Below are positions 24,840-36,800 of a stretch of DNA of 64,000 nucleotides, piece by piece (position 1 is the stretch's first letter; the number at the start of each line of letters is the position of its first letter). The notes beneath the pieces are model-generated. The model was not told the origin of the DNA. It did not search any database and was given only the letters and a program-made list of their open reading frames with translations. The position numbers were made by a program, and so were the translations under genes. The stretch comes from Campylorhamphus procurvoides (lineage: Eukaryota; Chordata; Aves; Passeriformes; Dendrocolaptidae): the NCBI GenBank assembly GCA_013396655.1, contig WBMV01007706.1:1-64000 (forward strand), written 5' to 3'.

Positions 24840-25700
24840 TGCAGTGTGGATTTAGTATGCCAATATTGACATTTTAATTAATCATTGCTTCTAAAATGCT
24901 TTGTGGGTGAAAGCCTAACACAGTCAAAAATATTATTAATAATAATACATCTAGTAGCATTTTGCTTTTTATTATTACATTATCGTGCATTAATATTATA
25001 TAAGAATATTAATAATTACAATAGCATGCCCTTTAATATGGAAAAGGACACCTTTAACACCTCAGAATAAAAAAGACCAGTACTACTTAATAAAGCATTT
25101 GCCTATATTTTAGCCAATAGTCACTTTATCATTTTAACGTTGAAATTAATTGCATAGTCACAGGTTGGGACAGTCTTAATTAACATCAACAACAGAAAAA
25201 GAAATACAGTGCACTCCAGTAAAGAGAAGCAGCCCCCTCTTTCTCCCCCCCTCCCCCAAATGGTGCAAAATACATAGGGGACCCTGTTGTCATAGTAACT
25301 GGCATTACAGCTTGCTTTTGATAATTAATGGAGGGCTTTGCTATTACAGTATTCTTGAAATTTCCCTTTCCCCTGTGCTGCACTGCAGAATGCAGTATCA
25401 TTTCCCCATTCATAAATATTTCATTACCACAGTCTGCTGTGTTTCATCATCACTGATAACACTCAGCCTAATCCACCCATTGCTGAATTCATGTCGCCCT
25501 GTCAGCGGAGCAACTTTCATTTCCTCCCTCCACTTCTGCAGTCTTCATTTTTCTTATTCAGTGTTCTCCTGCTGCAAAACTGTCATCGCAGGCTAAGTGC
25601 AGAGACCTTTATTTCTCTGACTCTGAAAAATAAGCGGGTGGTAAAAGCTCTGCCCAAGTAAATAGCACGGAGCCACACGCAGGCGCAGTGTTTGTATCAC
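24840..25700. promoter_or_regulatory. Candidate conserved non-coding element with an RFX-like X-box
   Basis: A repeat-free stretch that opens AT-rich (TTTTAATTAATCATTGC near 24874, TTAATTAACATC near 25176). It includes the inverted word GTTGTCATAGTAAC (25286-25299), two changes from the palindromic RFX X-box. It then becomes more mixed, with CpGs near 25497 and 25667-25686 in an otherwise CpG-poor region. Enhancer-like texture only. Confidence 0.28.
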
Positions 25701-26872
25701 AGACATAGTTTGTGTTTATCACTAAAGGCAGGTATTTAGGTCAGCCACGAAGAGGAGAATTGCAATGTGGTGGTGCAGCAGGAAATTCGGAGTCTGATTC
25801 AGCAAAACACAGAGGGACCTTTGGACACATGTGTCGTCCCTCTGATAACAACTGTATGGAGCAGAAGTGATGTCCCCAGCCAGAGGACCTGTTGAGGCAT
25901 AATATTACTGGTAATTGACATACCAGTAGAGAATACCCAAAGCCAGTGAGGCAAAGAGCTGTGGTAATACAGATGGTAAGAAGGAATTAATAGAGAAATG
26001 GTTTAATTTTTTCCTTAGTATCAAAACTCTCAAATTAACTCTTATTAACTCAAATTAATTATGTAAGTAAAAGCTTACATAGATAGCTTTTACTGATATC
26101 CATGCACAGAGCACCTGAGTTTCCCTGTTGACTTATTGCACTTGACTTATTTTTCTTCTCTTTTTAAATACTTTTCTCTTTTATGTTGCTGCCCCTTTGA
26201 AACAAGCTGGTGAAAGTGAAAGACTCAGAGACCTGAAAGAGCTAGTGCTGGCCTTTGTTGCCAGTTGCAAGGTCTCTCTCCTGCAACTTATCTCCTTTGA
26301 TAGTCTTGCCTTAGATTGCTTTCCCAGAGCAGACTGGGGAGGCCAAAGGGAAGGAAAATGCCATGTGTAACCTGTTAGACAGACCACTGCACAAAATCTG
26401 CCTTGTTTTTTAATAAGTATCACAGATGGGATGCAGTTTTCCTCTGGGAGGGGTTAAATCCTGGATAAGGATGGCACAAATGAGAATTAGTGGAGACCAC
26501 GACATGCAGCTCTTGAAAGACACTATATGAATGTATATATAAACATACGAGGGATATTTGTTTCATCCATTCTGCATGTGGCAGAAAGAGCCAGGTAAAA
26601 AATTGCACAGCCAATGCAATAAATAGCAGTTATTTGCCTATGCCATGCAATCTGCAAGACCTGCTAGGATGTCATTTATGTTGACACATTTAAAGAGAGA
26701 AGCTCTGCAAATCCATTTTCTTCCAAGCATCATAAAAAATACTCTGCATTTTTTTTTCACGTATTTCCAATTCAGACTTGGCAGTTTCATGTAGCGAGAA
26801 GGAAAGGCTGGAAGAGAATTGAGGGTTTCTTGGGTATTTTGAAGCCCTTTTGCAAAACTAAATCAAATCAAA

Positions 26873-26926
26873 TTTATAATTAAATAATAATAAAAAATAA
26901 TAATAAATAATAATAAAAAAATAAAG
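26873..26926. repeat. (AAT)n-type AT-rich microsatellite
   Basis: AATAATAATAAA-type units with interruptions; only A and T over most of the run. Confidence 0.93.
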
Positions 26927-29674
26927 TCTCCTTTTACAAATCCCATTTCTCGCCAGGAATCATAATAATCTTATTTTGCATACTATAATTCTCTGATCAT
27001 CAAGCAGGAATGAATATTTAGAATAGAGGAATCCACAACAGCCCAGGGATTATTTTTCTTCTCTGCATGGGACATGACACTGATAACAAACTTAATTCCT
27101 GAATGAGTTGATGGAGTCTTTCACTCAAGCACGATGGGATGGAGGGTCTCATGGAGTTAGACAACCACCAGTCAAAGCCAAGAGGGCCTGTGCCAATACT
27201 CAGAAGAGAAGTTTCCAGTCCCATTACCAGGACAAAGGACAAAGTCCCAGGACAGAGAAAGTAAAAGGGATCAGTGCACTGTGTGAATCTCCAGGCATGT
27301 GTTAAGAGACCAACCCTGGCAAGGTCTCAAGCCTGTATGAGAAAGCACCAGTATAAAAAAAGAAGTGTGGAAGCAGCAGTACAACCAAAAGAATCACCTT
27401 ATAGAGCATCCTACTCGCAAGCAAGAGCAGCCAGAGGGTGATTTTCAGCAGTGCTCCTTGCAGGCTGGACATGAGGGGTGGGAAACTCCCCAGCTTGCAA
27501 AGCATTTCAGGAGTGAAATGGTCAGTGGAACTGCACCCAAGTTCCCTGCCAGCCCCAAAGGCAAAGGGTGAGGAAAACGAGCCCTGGTTCCCCATGCAAT
27601 CACCCTGCTGCCTCCCCTGGCATTACCGGCATACAAATAGTCATGTTTGGCCTTCATCCATCCAAGAGATGTCAACTCCACAGTTCACAGGGGCTTTTTT
27701 TCTTGTTTTGTTCGGATTTAGAAAGGGGAAAAAAGCAGACAAATGAGTTTTATGCAATATATATCTTGCTGCTCTGAGAATTTGGTGGTGGTGACACGTG
27801 AAGAGAAATTACTCTTGACAATAAGGGCTATGATATCTTTTCCCTGCTATTTTGGACAGAGAGATGTGCTTGAGTGCGTGGGTGTTGGAGAGAAAGCAGG
27901 AGAGTGAGTGCCTGTGTGGGCTTACATGCAATTGCCATTTTATCTTGTTTTGCTTTTAAGTTTCCCTATGCTTTCCCTAACTTTTCAAGAGACTTCCTAA
28001 GCCCCTGTCTTCTGCCTCTCATCTTCAGAAACTCAGTCATATTTCCACCAGCAAGTGTGGCCCACAAGGCACTTTTCATCATTTCCTTTATAAAATCTAT
28101 GCTCCCTACCCTGCAACCATGTCCATTTGTATGATGCTTCATCAGCAGGAAAGTTCTTGCCAGCTTTTCCTTCAAACTCTAAAATAGAAGCAGCAGAGAG
28201 CAAGAAGGTTTGTGTCACTTAACATGTCACCTTCTAACCACTTGGGCCTTTCCCCATTTCCAAAGTGGCCTTTCTGACACCTTCCACTTTCCCTTGAAGC
28301 AATTTTTAGGGTCTGCCTCCCAGCAGATCTCTCCCTGCCAGAGGACCATTCCGTGCATTCTTCCAGGTAAGATCCCAGTCATCTCCAAGGGAAAGGTGCT
28401 CATCAGGATGTGGCACCAAATGACTGCTGTAATGCCCCACCCACTCCTGGCGACCAACCAAAGATGAACCAAAACTCAGCAGAAATCACCCAAAAATGGG
28501 GCTGATGTGCAAGATGGCAACATAGGCCAGGGAAGTCACACCTGGTGGCACTGCAGAAACACCCAGCAAGCTGCTGGGATGTGGAGGCTCCTCCAGCAGC
28601 GAGCAGCACTGTGGGTTTTAGGCAGTGGGATTCCTTCTTCACCATGCTGGGAATGGTTACCACAGAAGGGCTGTGACAAAAGTTAACCACACACCACCTT
28701 CCCCAAGGGGAGCAGCTAAATCACCTGGGCCCTTCAGCAGCCAGTCATTAGGCAGCAGATCATCATGTTGGGTTGGTTCTGGTGTGAAGTTTCCTTGGTT
28801 ACTGCTGCACGTTTCAGCAGACCTTTGGCAGCCAAGGCACTGCTGTTCCCAGTCCTTTATTTGGTGTCGAGGCACCTGATTGTGGCTCTGCATGGCCAAG
28901 TTGGCTCTGCCCTCATTGCCTGTTTGTAAAGATGGCTGAAGATGATGAAACCTTCAATGCACACCACACTGCAGACATCAGGGTACTGCCCCAATCCCCT
29001 TGCCAAGCTTAGAGAAACATGGACAATGTGAATGGGCCCCTCTGGGGTGGTATCAACTCTCTCTAGTTCTCTCCTAAAGGACTTCCTCCCACTGTGGCAG
29101 GTGCTTGTGGCAAAACTCACCCTGAGGGTTTGGGACCAGGTACCCACAGGGTGTGGCAATGCCAGATCCCAGCACAGGGTGCCTTTCTCCATCTGAAGAG
29201 CCTGAACAATGAGGGCATCCTTCTGTGGTCTCTGTTTTAGGCTCTGAGTGTGACTGGTGCCTCTGGGGCTGGTTGGAGGAGTCCTTGTGCTAGGAATGCA
29301 GCTGACCCAGGGACTAAAGGAACACCTGGCAGCAGCACATAAGAAATGATGGGTAGAAAGCAGGCCAGCAGATGGTATTCACCAGCTTTTGACACCAAGT
29401 CCTTGCAGAAGGGCTTCAAAGATGCAGTTTCCTCTCCCTCACATCCTATCACCAAACACCCAAGGGAACGCTACCCTGCACTTCCCTCTCCATCGTCGTT
29501 TTCCATCTTTTGGCCCATATTTGTTCATTGTAGGTGAGCTGGGGAAGAGGAAATCCCAGAGCTCAGCAACGTCTCCAGAAAACCTGAGCTATTTCAAAGT
29601 GCAGCCTTGATGCTGTAAGTTATCCTTAACAGAATACATCACCCTCCCCTTGCCTTGCCGTGCTAAGCTGTTCT

Positions 29675-29688
29675 GTTGCTATGGTGAC
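29675..29688. promoter_or_regulatory. RFX-type X-box motif
   Basis: GTTGCTATGGTGAC fits the inverted GTTGCC/T-ATGG-half-site structure bound by RFX factors (GTTRCCATGGYAAC) with few changes. Isolated, with no nearby promoter, so function is uncertain. Confidence 0.35.
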
Positions 29689-32199
29689 CAGCTGAAGTTC
29701 AGGGATGGTTTCGGAGTGGCCCTTCTCACTGTACCACATCAGATACTGTAGATGGTCCCTGTACACCCGAGATGTGCCGTGGTGTAAATGCAAACATCAT
29801 CTCATTAAAGATCTGCATTAATAAAGTGCACTATGCAATGTTACCTCTGGAAGTCTCAAAACGTGTGGCAAAGGAAAACTGGTGTCATCATCCCATTTTA
29901 CAGACTGGTAAACTGAGGGGATGTGACTCCTATTTCGTTCCTTACTGCTACTGCAGGAAATAAAAAGCAGAGTTCCCAGCTCCCTTTTCAGTCAATCACA
30001 CAATTTATTATGGTACTTAGACCTTCCTGACTGGTCAAGATCTGTCCTGTGCCTGGATTTTGGAATTACATCCCTCCTTTACCTAATAGGAATGCAGTGT
30101 TTAAGTAGGAAGCAATGTTCTCTGATTCATTCATGCCATGGTTTTGCTGCTTGATCCCAGATTGAGGTCCCTTTCCATCCTTTTCCAGCCTCCTCATACC
30201 AGCAGCCAGCAAGCAGAGGGAAGAGGTCTACAGCCTCTTGCCAGGGGCCATCCTTTCCCTAAAGCAAGACAGCATACCCAGACTGAGTGTTGTACCAGGT
30301 AACAGCAGCTGATGAACCACCCACAGCTTGAGAGATTTTCTGCCACATTATTAAGAAAGGTAGGATTGCTAAGATGCCTAAATGAAAATGGAATGTAAGT
30401 CCCATTCATAAAAAAAAAGAAGCCTAGAAACATATGTCCTGCTGAAAGTCAAATACCAATCTACAGTCTGTGTCCTGGGACTAAATGAAAGTTCTTAGGC
30501 AGGAAAGTTTCACATGAGAAGGTCCATGGGAAAAAAAGAAACAAACCATTGAGCCATTTCAGAGGAACTTTGCAATTTTGACGGCTCACATGGTGGAAGT
30601 ATTTTGGCAGCTGCCACAACACCAAGAACCTGCAAGCTCTGTGAAATCCAGACCACAAAGGTTTACAGTGGCTTTCAAGTTACCCTCTCCCCAGCACATA
30701 AAGTAGCAATTCCTGTAACATCTCTGAATGCTTTATCAGTCTCAGAAAAAAAACCCCAAAAACTGTCACAGCAGTTGTTTTTAAATAAATATTCTTTTGG
30801 CTCTGATAGTTTGGAAGAGGCAAAGTGGCAGGATCTTGTCTCAGGCCTGAATTTGTGGGGTGTTTTTTTGTTGAAACGTTAAAATTCCGGGTGAATAAAG
30901 TGAGAACTCTAGTTCAAACCAACTCCTATGAATAATACAAACATTCAAAGAAAAATTTTGACTGATTTGTGCATGACTAGCTAACAGACAGAAGGACTAA
31001 ATCTGTAGTGACTATTGAATAAAAATCTTGAGCATTGGTAAATCTGCCAAACTACACAGTACCTCAGCTATTCAGTAGTCATTGGCATTTTAGACAGGAA
31101 TGTTTTCCACCTTCATTAACAAATGGATAGCATTTGATTCATTGCCCATCTAACAAATATTACATTAACCATGGTCTTGCAGAGAGTGTAAATGAGAACA
31201 AACAATTTTTAATGCCATGTGAGTCAGTTCCACTGTGAGCATGTGGCTCCAGAAGGGTGACATGTTCAACATGCAAGTTCTCACCTCACTCATTTCCTTC
31301 CTCTTTCAAGGGAGATGACTCTTCAAGGCTGTTGTCTAAGAAAGTCTAATTTCAGGGATGATAAACAATCAGAACATCTGTACTTGGCCACTTTCTCATT
31401 CTTCTAGATTTGTGACTATTATTTAAAAAAAAAAAAGAGAAAGTAAAAGGGAAAAAGAGAGTTGTCCTCCACATGAATGATAATCAACACATTTCAGTTT
31501 AAAATTACAGTATTAAAACTAGTTAATAAGATATATCCAGCTTTTCCAAACTGCCTGTTTGGTCCTACACACAAACATTACCATTTCACATTTTCATACT
31601 TTTATTTTCCAACAGAGCTCCACTGTCACTTTTGCTAAAAGAAAAGAGAGTGCCCTTGTCCTCCAGGAATTCAGAGTCTGGAATTCAGGACTCAAAGAGG
31701 GAGATAAAAACTACACAAGGCAGCCCTTGCATGTAGCAGCCACACTCAGGCATCAGGCCCAGATGATACTACAACAAGAGCAAGATATTATGACATGAAG
31801 AAAACTGTGACCAACAGCCCAGAAAATTCAGCATCTGCAAGAAACCTTTCTTGAAGAACCTTCAGGAGGCAAGAGCATGAGGGTGATGGCAGTGTCAGCT
31901 ACACAAGCCACATGTGCACACCCCCAATCTGAAATGTGCTCTTGGGCACTTTGGGACTACCAGGGCTCTGAAAAAAATAAGTAATCACTGTGATCATTCC
32001 CAGTGTAACTTTTCACTTTCCCATTTGCAATGCTATTTTTGAATAGTACCACTGGTCTAAGGAACTCTCTATCAGGCACTTTCCATAACTATTAAACAAA
32101 ACTACAGCTATTTTCTTAGTTCTTGTTGTTAAATCTTTTTGCTCAGTTTTATCTTCCTGTTACCCTCCAAGCTTAAAACCAGTCAAAACTCATTACAGA

Positions 32200-32720
32200 G
32201 AACATCGTATCATAGGAGCCAGAAATGAAAAGGACCTATTAGATCACCACTTTGTCCTCCTGCCAATTGACACTTGCTGTCTAGATTACCTTTCCTCATG
32301 CTTTGTCCAGCCTGGCTTTAAAAAAGACAAAGCAGTTGGGCTCCTGCCCTTTCCCTGGGGAAACTGTTTCACAGCAAAATCCATCTCGCTGTCAGGAAAT
32401 TCTTACCTTACATCCAGCCTGACTGTCACACCATTAGCCCTTGTTATATCCCTGCGTGTCACACTCGAAATTCTCCTCTCACGCTCAGGAGAGTGGGAGG
32501 GTGTTCGTGCTCATCAGAGCGCTACGTGTCTCACAAACCACACATTTGTTAGTCATTCCCGAGCTAAGCTCTGCAGCGTTTTGGGTTTGAGCTCATCTAC
32601 CTGTGCTTCCACCTCTCCTGATCAACTTTGTCACTTTCCTCCGAAAAAGCTCCCAGATTTGTCAGCACCTCTCAGGTGACTGAGGGCCCAGTTGGTGTGG
32701 ACTGTACCAGTTATTTTGGG
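32200..32720 (-). mobile_element. Old CR1 LINE 3' fragment
   Basis: A diverged CR1 3' region in reverse orientation: ATCATAGGAGCCAG...AAAGGACCTATTAGATCACC, GGGGAAACTGTTTCACAGCA, TCGCTGTCAGGAAATTCTTA, then weaker words (TTTGTCACTTTCCTCCGAAA, GGCCCAGTTGGTGTGGACTG) in the expected order. It is clearly more decayed than the copies at 6786 or 15973 and resembles CR1 lineages shared with turtles and other sauropsids. Confidence 0.72.
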
Positions 32721-35700
32721 ATGTGGGACACCAGGCAAAGCTAGAGGGAAGGTTCAGACCAATCCAAAGCACACTTTGTTTAACACAGCTTGGTTCAACT
32801 GAGCTCCTTGCCAAAGGATGTGAATGCCAGAAGTTTGCACGGGTGCAAAGGGAAAGAGAATTAGTTAAAGCAAGAAAAATAACACATCGAGAACTCCTGT
32901 AAGAGCCTGGACTACCAATCTGTGCCCATCATATTGAGACAAGAAGAATGAAATCCTATCTGATAACTTGATGAAATGCTTTCATGTACCTTTACCAGCC
33001 TTTCCCAAGAGGAAATGTGTTCCTGTCACCACCAGGTGGGTCTTGGTTCTCATGCCACCCTATAAAGATTCACCTGAGTTAAGCTGCCCCAATAAAAGCA
33101 CTGTGCAGGGAAGGACCTGGATTGGAGGCATTGTCATGTCTGGAGTGATGCCCTACAGGGGTAACCCTTACCACCAAGCATTTCATCCCCCTCCTTCCAG
33201 CAGATCCAAGATGCCCAAGAGCTCCTGATGGGGAAAATTAAATCTTTGGCAGACCAGGCACACTAAAGCCCCAGGCAGAAACCGTGTAGCTCCTGACATG
33301 ATTTCAGTACACCCACCAGACTGAGATCCTTGCAGAGGACACAAAGAGGACCGAGGTCCTGTGAATGTGCTGCCAGTTGCTCCCTTAGCCTCACTCAACA
33401 TGTGCTTTGAAAAGAAGAGGGTGAGAAGGAGTGGGGAAAATTAGATGCCTGGCGACCCTGCTTGCCTCACAGCTTCCTTCTTTCATCCCTTGTCTCTCAG
33501 TCACTGTAACACTGCTGGTTTGATTTTGCAAATTCAGGTGGAGAAAGCCTTCCGTGCAATTTATTAAATGCCACTTCAGTGCAGAGAAGCAGAGTAGGGA
33601 AGTGGGGCCTGATCTTGCCCGATGCTGCAAGGATCAGGTGAAGCACCAAGGCCACCTTTTCCTCCATCCCTGAAGGCACACACCACCCATAGAATGGGAC
33701 TCTGGTACTGGATCAGTGGGGACTCTGGGACACTTGGATTCAGGACTTCATCTGTGGCACAAGGGAAACCCCTCAGCCTCTTCATTTCATGTGTCTGAAA
33801 AATGTACATTATTTCATCTTCACTGGAAAAATGTTTCAAGTCCCTTAAGATCTTGTGGGACAGCTCAGGGTTACTGTTATCATTAAGAAAAACAGCTCAC
33901 AATTATGGTCAAATTTCTTCTTTTTTAGGTCTGCCACTAAGTGGAAGAGTTTCATAATGAGCTTAATCTACCCCTTTTACAGGGTGTGCTTTTCCAGAGA
34001 GTTTTCTGGACGGGATCCCACACATCATGGTCTGGATTTACTTAAACATAACTCAAGGGCCATGTAGGAAAGGCTACTGGGATCATCATGGCCTATGATG
34101 GACCTCATAATCTTTATGATATTGCACAGAGCCCTTTAAGTCTAGTTTTCCCATATCAGGAAGACTGCAAGGAGGCTCTTGGTTTGGCTCAGGGTCAGCC
34201 TGGACTGTAGAGGTGGTTTCCAGGTGGAGATGGCCATGCATGATGCCATCTGCATCTCCATCAAGGCAGGAATTTCTCCTCCCTGTCCCAAAGAAGCCAG
34301 GAAACTACCAAGCAATTTGCCAAACATGAAGGAAAGAGCCTTCAGTGACAGAGCTGTCCTCTGTTGGAGACTCACAAGCTGCAATGACATGGAAATGTTA
34401 CCATTGCACAAACCTGCTCTCTAGTAAAGATCAAAACTGACTTCTGTGCATAATTTTTAAGAGGCTAGAATTTTTTTTTGTCATTGTGACAGGACATTTA
34501 AGTAATTCAGATTTCTTTTATAAAGTTGGCCTTTCTGTTAAGTCACCTTTCTTCTCTCAAGGTGGAAAAAGACCTGCATTGTCACCAGCAGCAGGTGTTG
34601 CACAGGAGCCTAAAACAGATGCCAGAAAGTCTTTCAGGCTGGAAAAAAGTCTCAAGTGGGAAAGGGAGTTCACTGCCCAAAATCTGACTGCTCTTTGAAG
34701 GGAGAGTTCTCAGAAGACTGTTGGCTGTCTGACAGCAGGAGGCACCAGAATGTATTGAATTTTTCTTGGAAAAAGGTGATTTCTTTGTATTGGAGCAAAG
34801 CAGCAGGAGAGAAGAGTCTCTAATCAGACAGAATACAGGGAACAACAACTCTACTTCTGTATCCACAGCACAGAAATAAGACTCACATCAACCACTCCAG
34901 CCCACTTCACATGTCTGTGACACACAAATAAAATAATTTGGTAAGGTGCTGAAAATCTCCTTAGCAATCCTGGCTGCCCTCCTTGATCAGATGTAAGAGG
35001 TCGTGTCAAAATCCAGGGATATCAGAAAAATCATACAATTCTTAATCAAAGTCAAACTTTTAAGTTTCTGGCAAGTGGAAACGAATGAAAAGTGATGCAG
35101 ACTATAACCCAGCAGCTTGTAAACACACACAGAGGCTGCTGTTATTATTTATGAAAAATATATTTGCAAACATTTTCTGGAAGCACATGCAAGGGACCAT
35201 GCTGGGCATCAGGTTATTAGTAACATGCTGCCTCCCCTGTCTGAATTTTCAGTCAGAATACACTTATTTATGATGACAATCTCCATTGCAACCCTGCTAT
35301 TTCTGTCTCTTCTTAAGGAATCAAGGTGTGTGCAGTAGTGACGGGTGCTCATGTTTCCACTCTCAGTGACCTTAGCTGACTTTTGAATCCAAACACATCC
35401 ACGCTGGATTTCAAGGGCAGGGTCTCTAGGCATGATGTTCTGGCAAACTTTGGGAAAAACAGCAGCTGAGAGGAGACCCCCAAGCATTATTTCATGTGCA
35501 CAGGGATCATCAGTCTGGTTTTCTTGGCCCCTTGGCCAGCCAATTTTGAAAGCCTTCCAAGCAAGCTTTTGGCAAGGCACTGGGCACTGAGTGAGGCATT
35601 GTGGTAGAAAGGGGAGAAGAGCTGAGGTTTGGGGCCATGGGAGGGAGATTAACTAGAATTTAGGGGGCTGCAGAAGAAAGGAAGTGCTACAGGGGAGGGT

Positions 35701-36419
35701 CCAAGGAGGTAAGCTTACATGTATTGTGAACACAGGACAGAAGATTTAAGGCAATCAAGCTCCACCAGTCTCCAGTGCCCAGGCCAGGATTCCTGGATGG
35801 ACACTGGGCAGACATCTCTGGAGAGCTGCTTGGTGATCCCAAAGGCCCCATTCCTCCTGAAATCATCACCAAGATGCTGAACACCCCACAAAAGGGGCCT
35901 CAGTGTGGATACATGAGGGTAGACTGTTGACTTGAGTTAATCCTTTGTAAATCCCTCCCACCATGATCTGGAAGACACAAAACAACCTCCAGACCTACAG
36001 TCCTATTCCCACTTTTTATTCAATTCCTATACTGAGATCTGCCAATAATGACCCTGTGAATGATTATTAGTTACTCTACCACCAAAGTTTGGTATGAGAA
36101 TCAGTAATTTCTTCAGTTAATCATCAGTTACAACAACAACTGGTGACCAAAAAGCCTGGCTGTGCATGCTATTTCCTATGTCCTATGCAAAGGCAGGCAG
36201 CCAGAATCACATCTATGGTAGGGAGGGTAATTCAGCACTTTGAGCTCAGGATGAGAGTGCCTTGCTGCTCAGATACCCTGTGATCTCTCCCTAAACCTGG
36301 TCCCCTCTCCCAGAATGACACTGGTGTCACCAGGTGCTGGGTTACAAAATGCTGCAAGGGACTAAACATTTGCCTAGTGGGACTTTCAAACCTGCACAGA
36401 CATTGACAAAATCCCACAA
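32721..36419. other. Intergenic, nothing recognised
   Basis: A CTCF-core-like word lies at 33029-33039. Open frames reach 123 codons (35209-35580, minus) without recognisable features. Confidence 0.5.
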
Positions 36420-36800
36420 AGCAGTTACTTTTACCTGTTGGGGTCTAGCAATTTTTAAATCCTGACCCTTGGCTCGATGTGCCTCACATCTGCAGGGGGA
36501 GATGGGAATAACCATTTACATGCACACAGCGATTCTGCTGAAAAATGGCTCCACACAGGCAGCACATCACGAGATGCATCTAATTGATGCTTAGCTGCAG
36601 CAAACACCAACACAGCCCTTGTGTATCACACAGCCAGAGCAGCGAGGCTGCAGACACTAAAATGAAAAGAGAACAATCTACTGCCCATTTAAGAGGCAGC
36701 TGCTCTGGATGACTGCAGTGCTGCCCAGCAAATTACTGAGCAGGCAGAAGCACAATTCCCTGGCCCGCCTGTTAATCACCTGCATCCAGAGGGTGAGCAC
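36420..36800. promoter_or_regulatory. Candidate conserved non-coding element
   Basis: Repeat-free, with E-boxes (CAGCTG near 36696, CATCTG near 36487), TTAATCACC near 36772 and TCTAATTGATGC near 36579. Motif-rich texture typical of neural or developmental enhancers; no direct proof of conservation. Confidence 0.22.

Larger units (their letters stand above)
25701..32199. other. Intergenic, simple repeat and scattered motifs
   Basis: Holds the AAT-rich microsatellite at 26873-26926 and an RFX-like X-box at 29675-29688. The 111-codon minus frame at 28857-29192 is not recognisable. No known repeat family or exon seen. Confidence 0.5.

Noticed and set aside
28857..29192. 111-codon minus frame considered as a decayed retroviral or host exon
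   Set aside because: No recognisable motif, no LTR-like ends and no splice sites in register; left unassigned.
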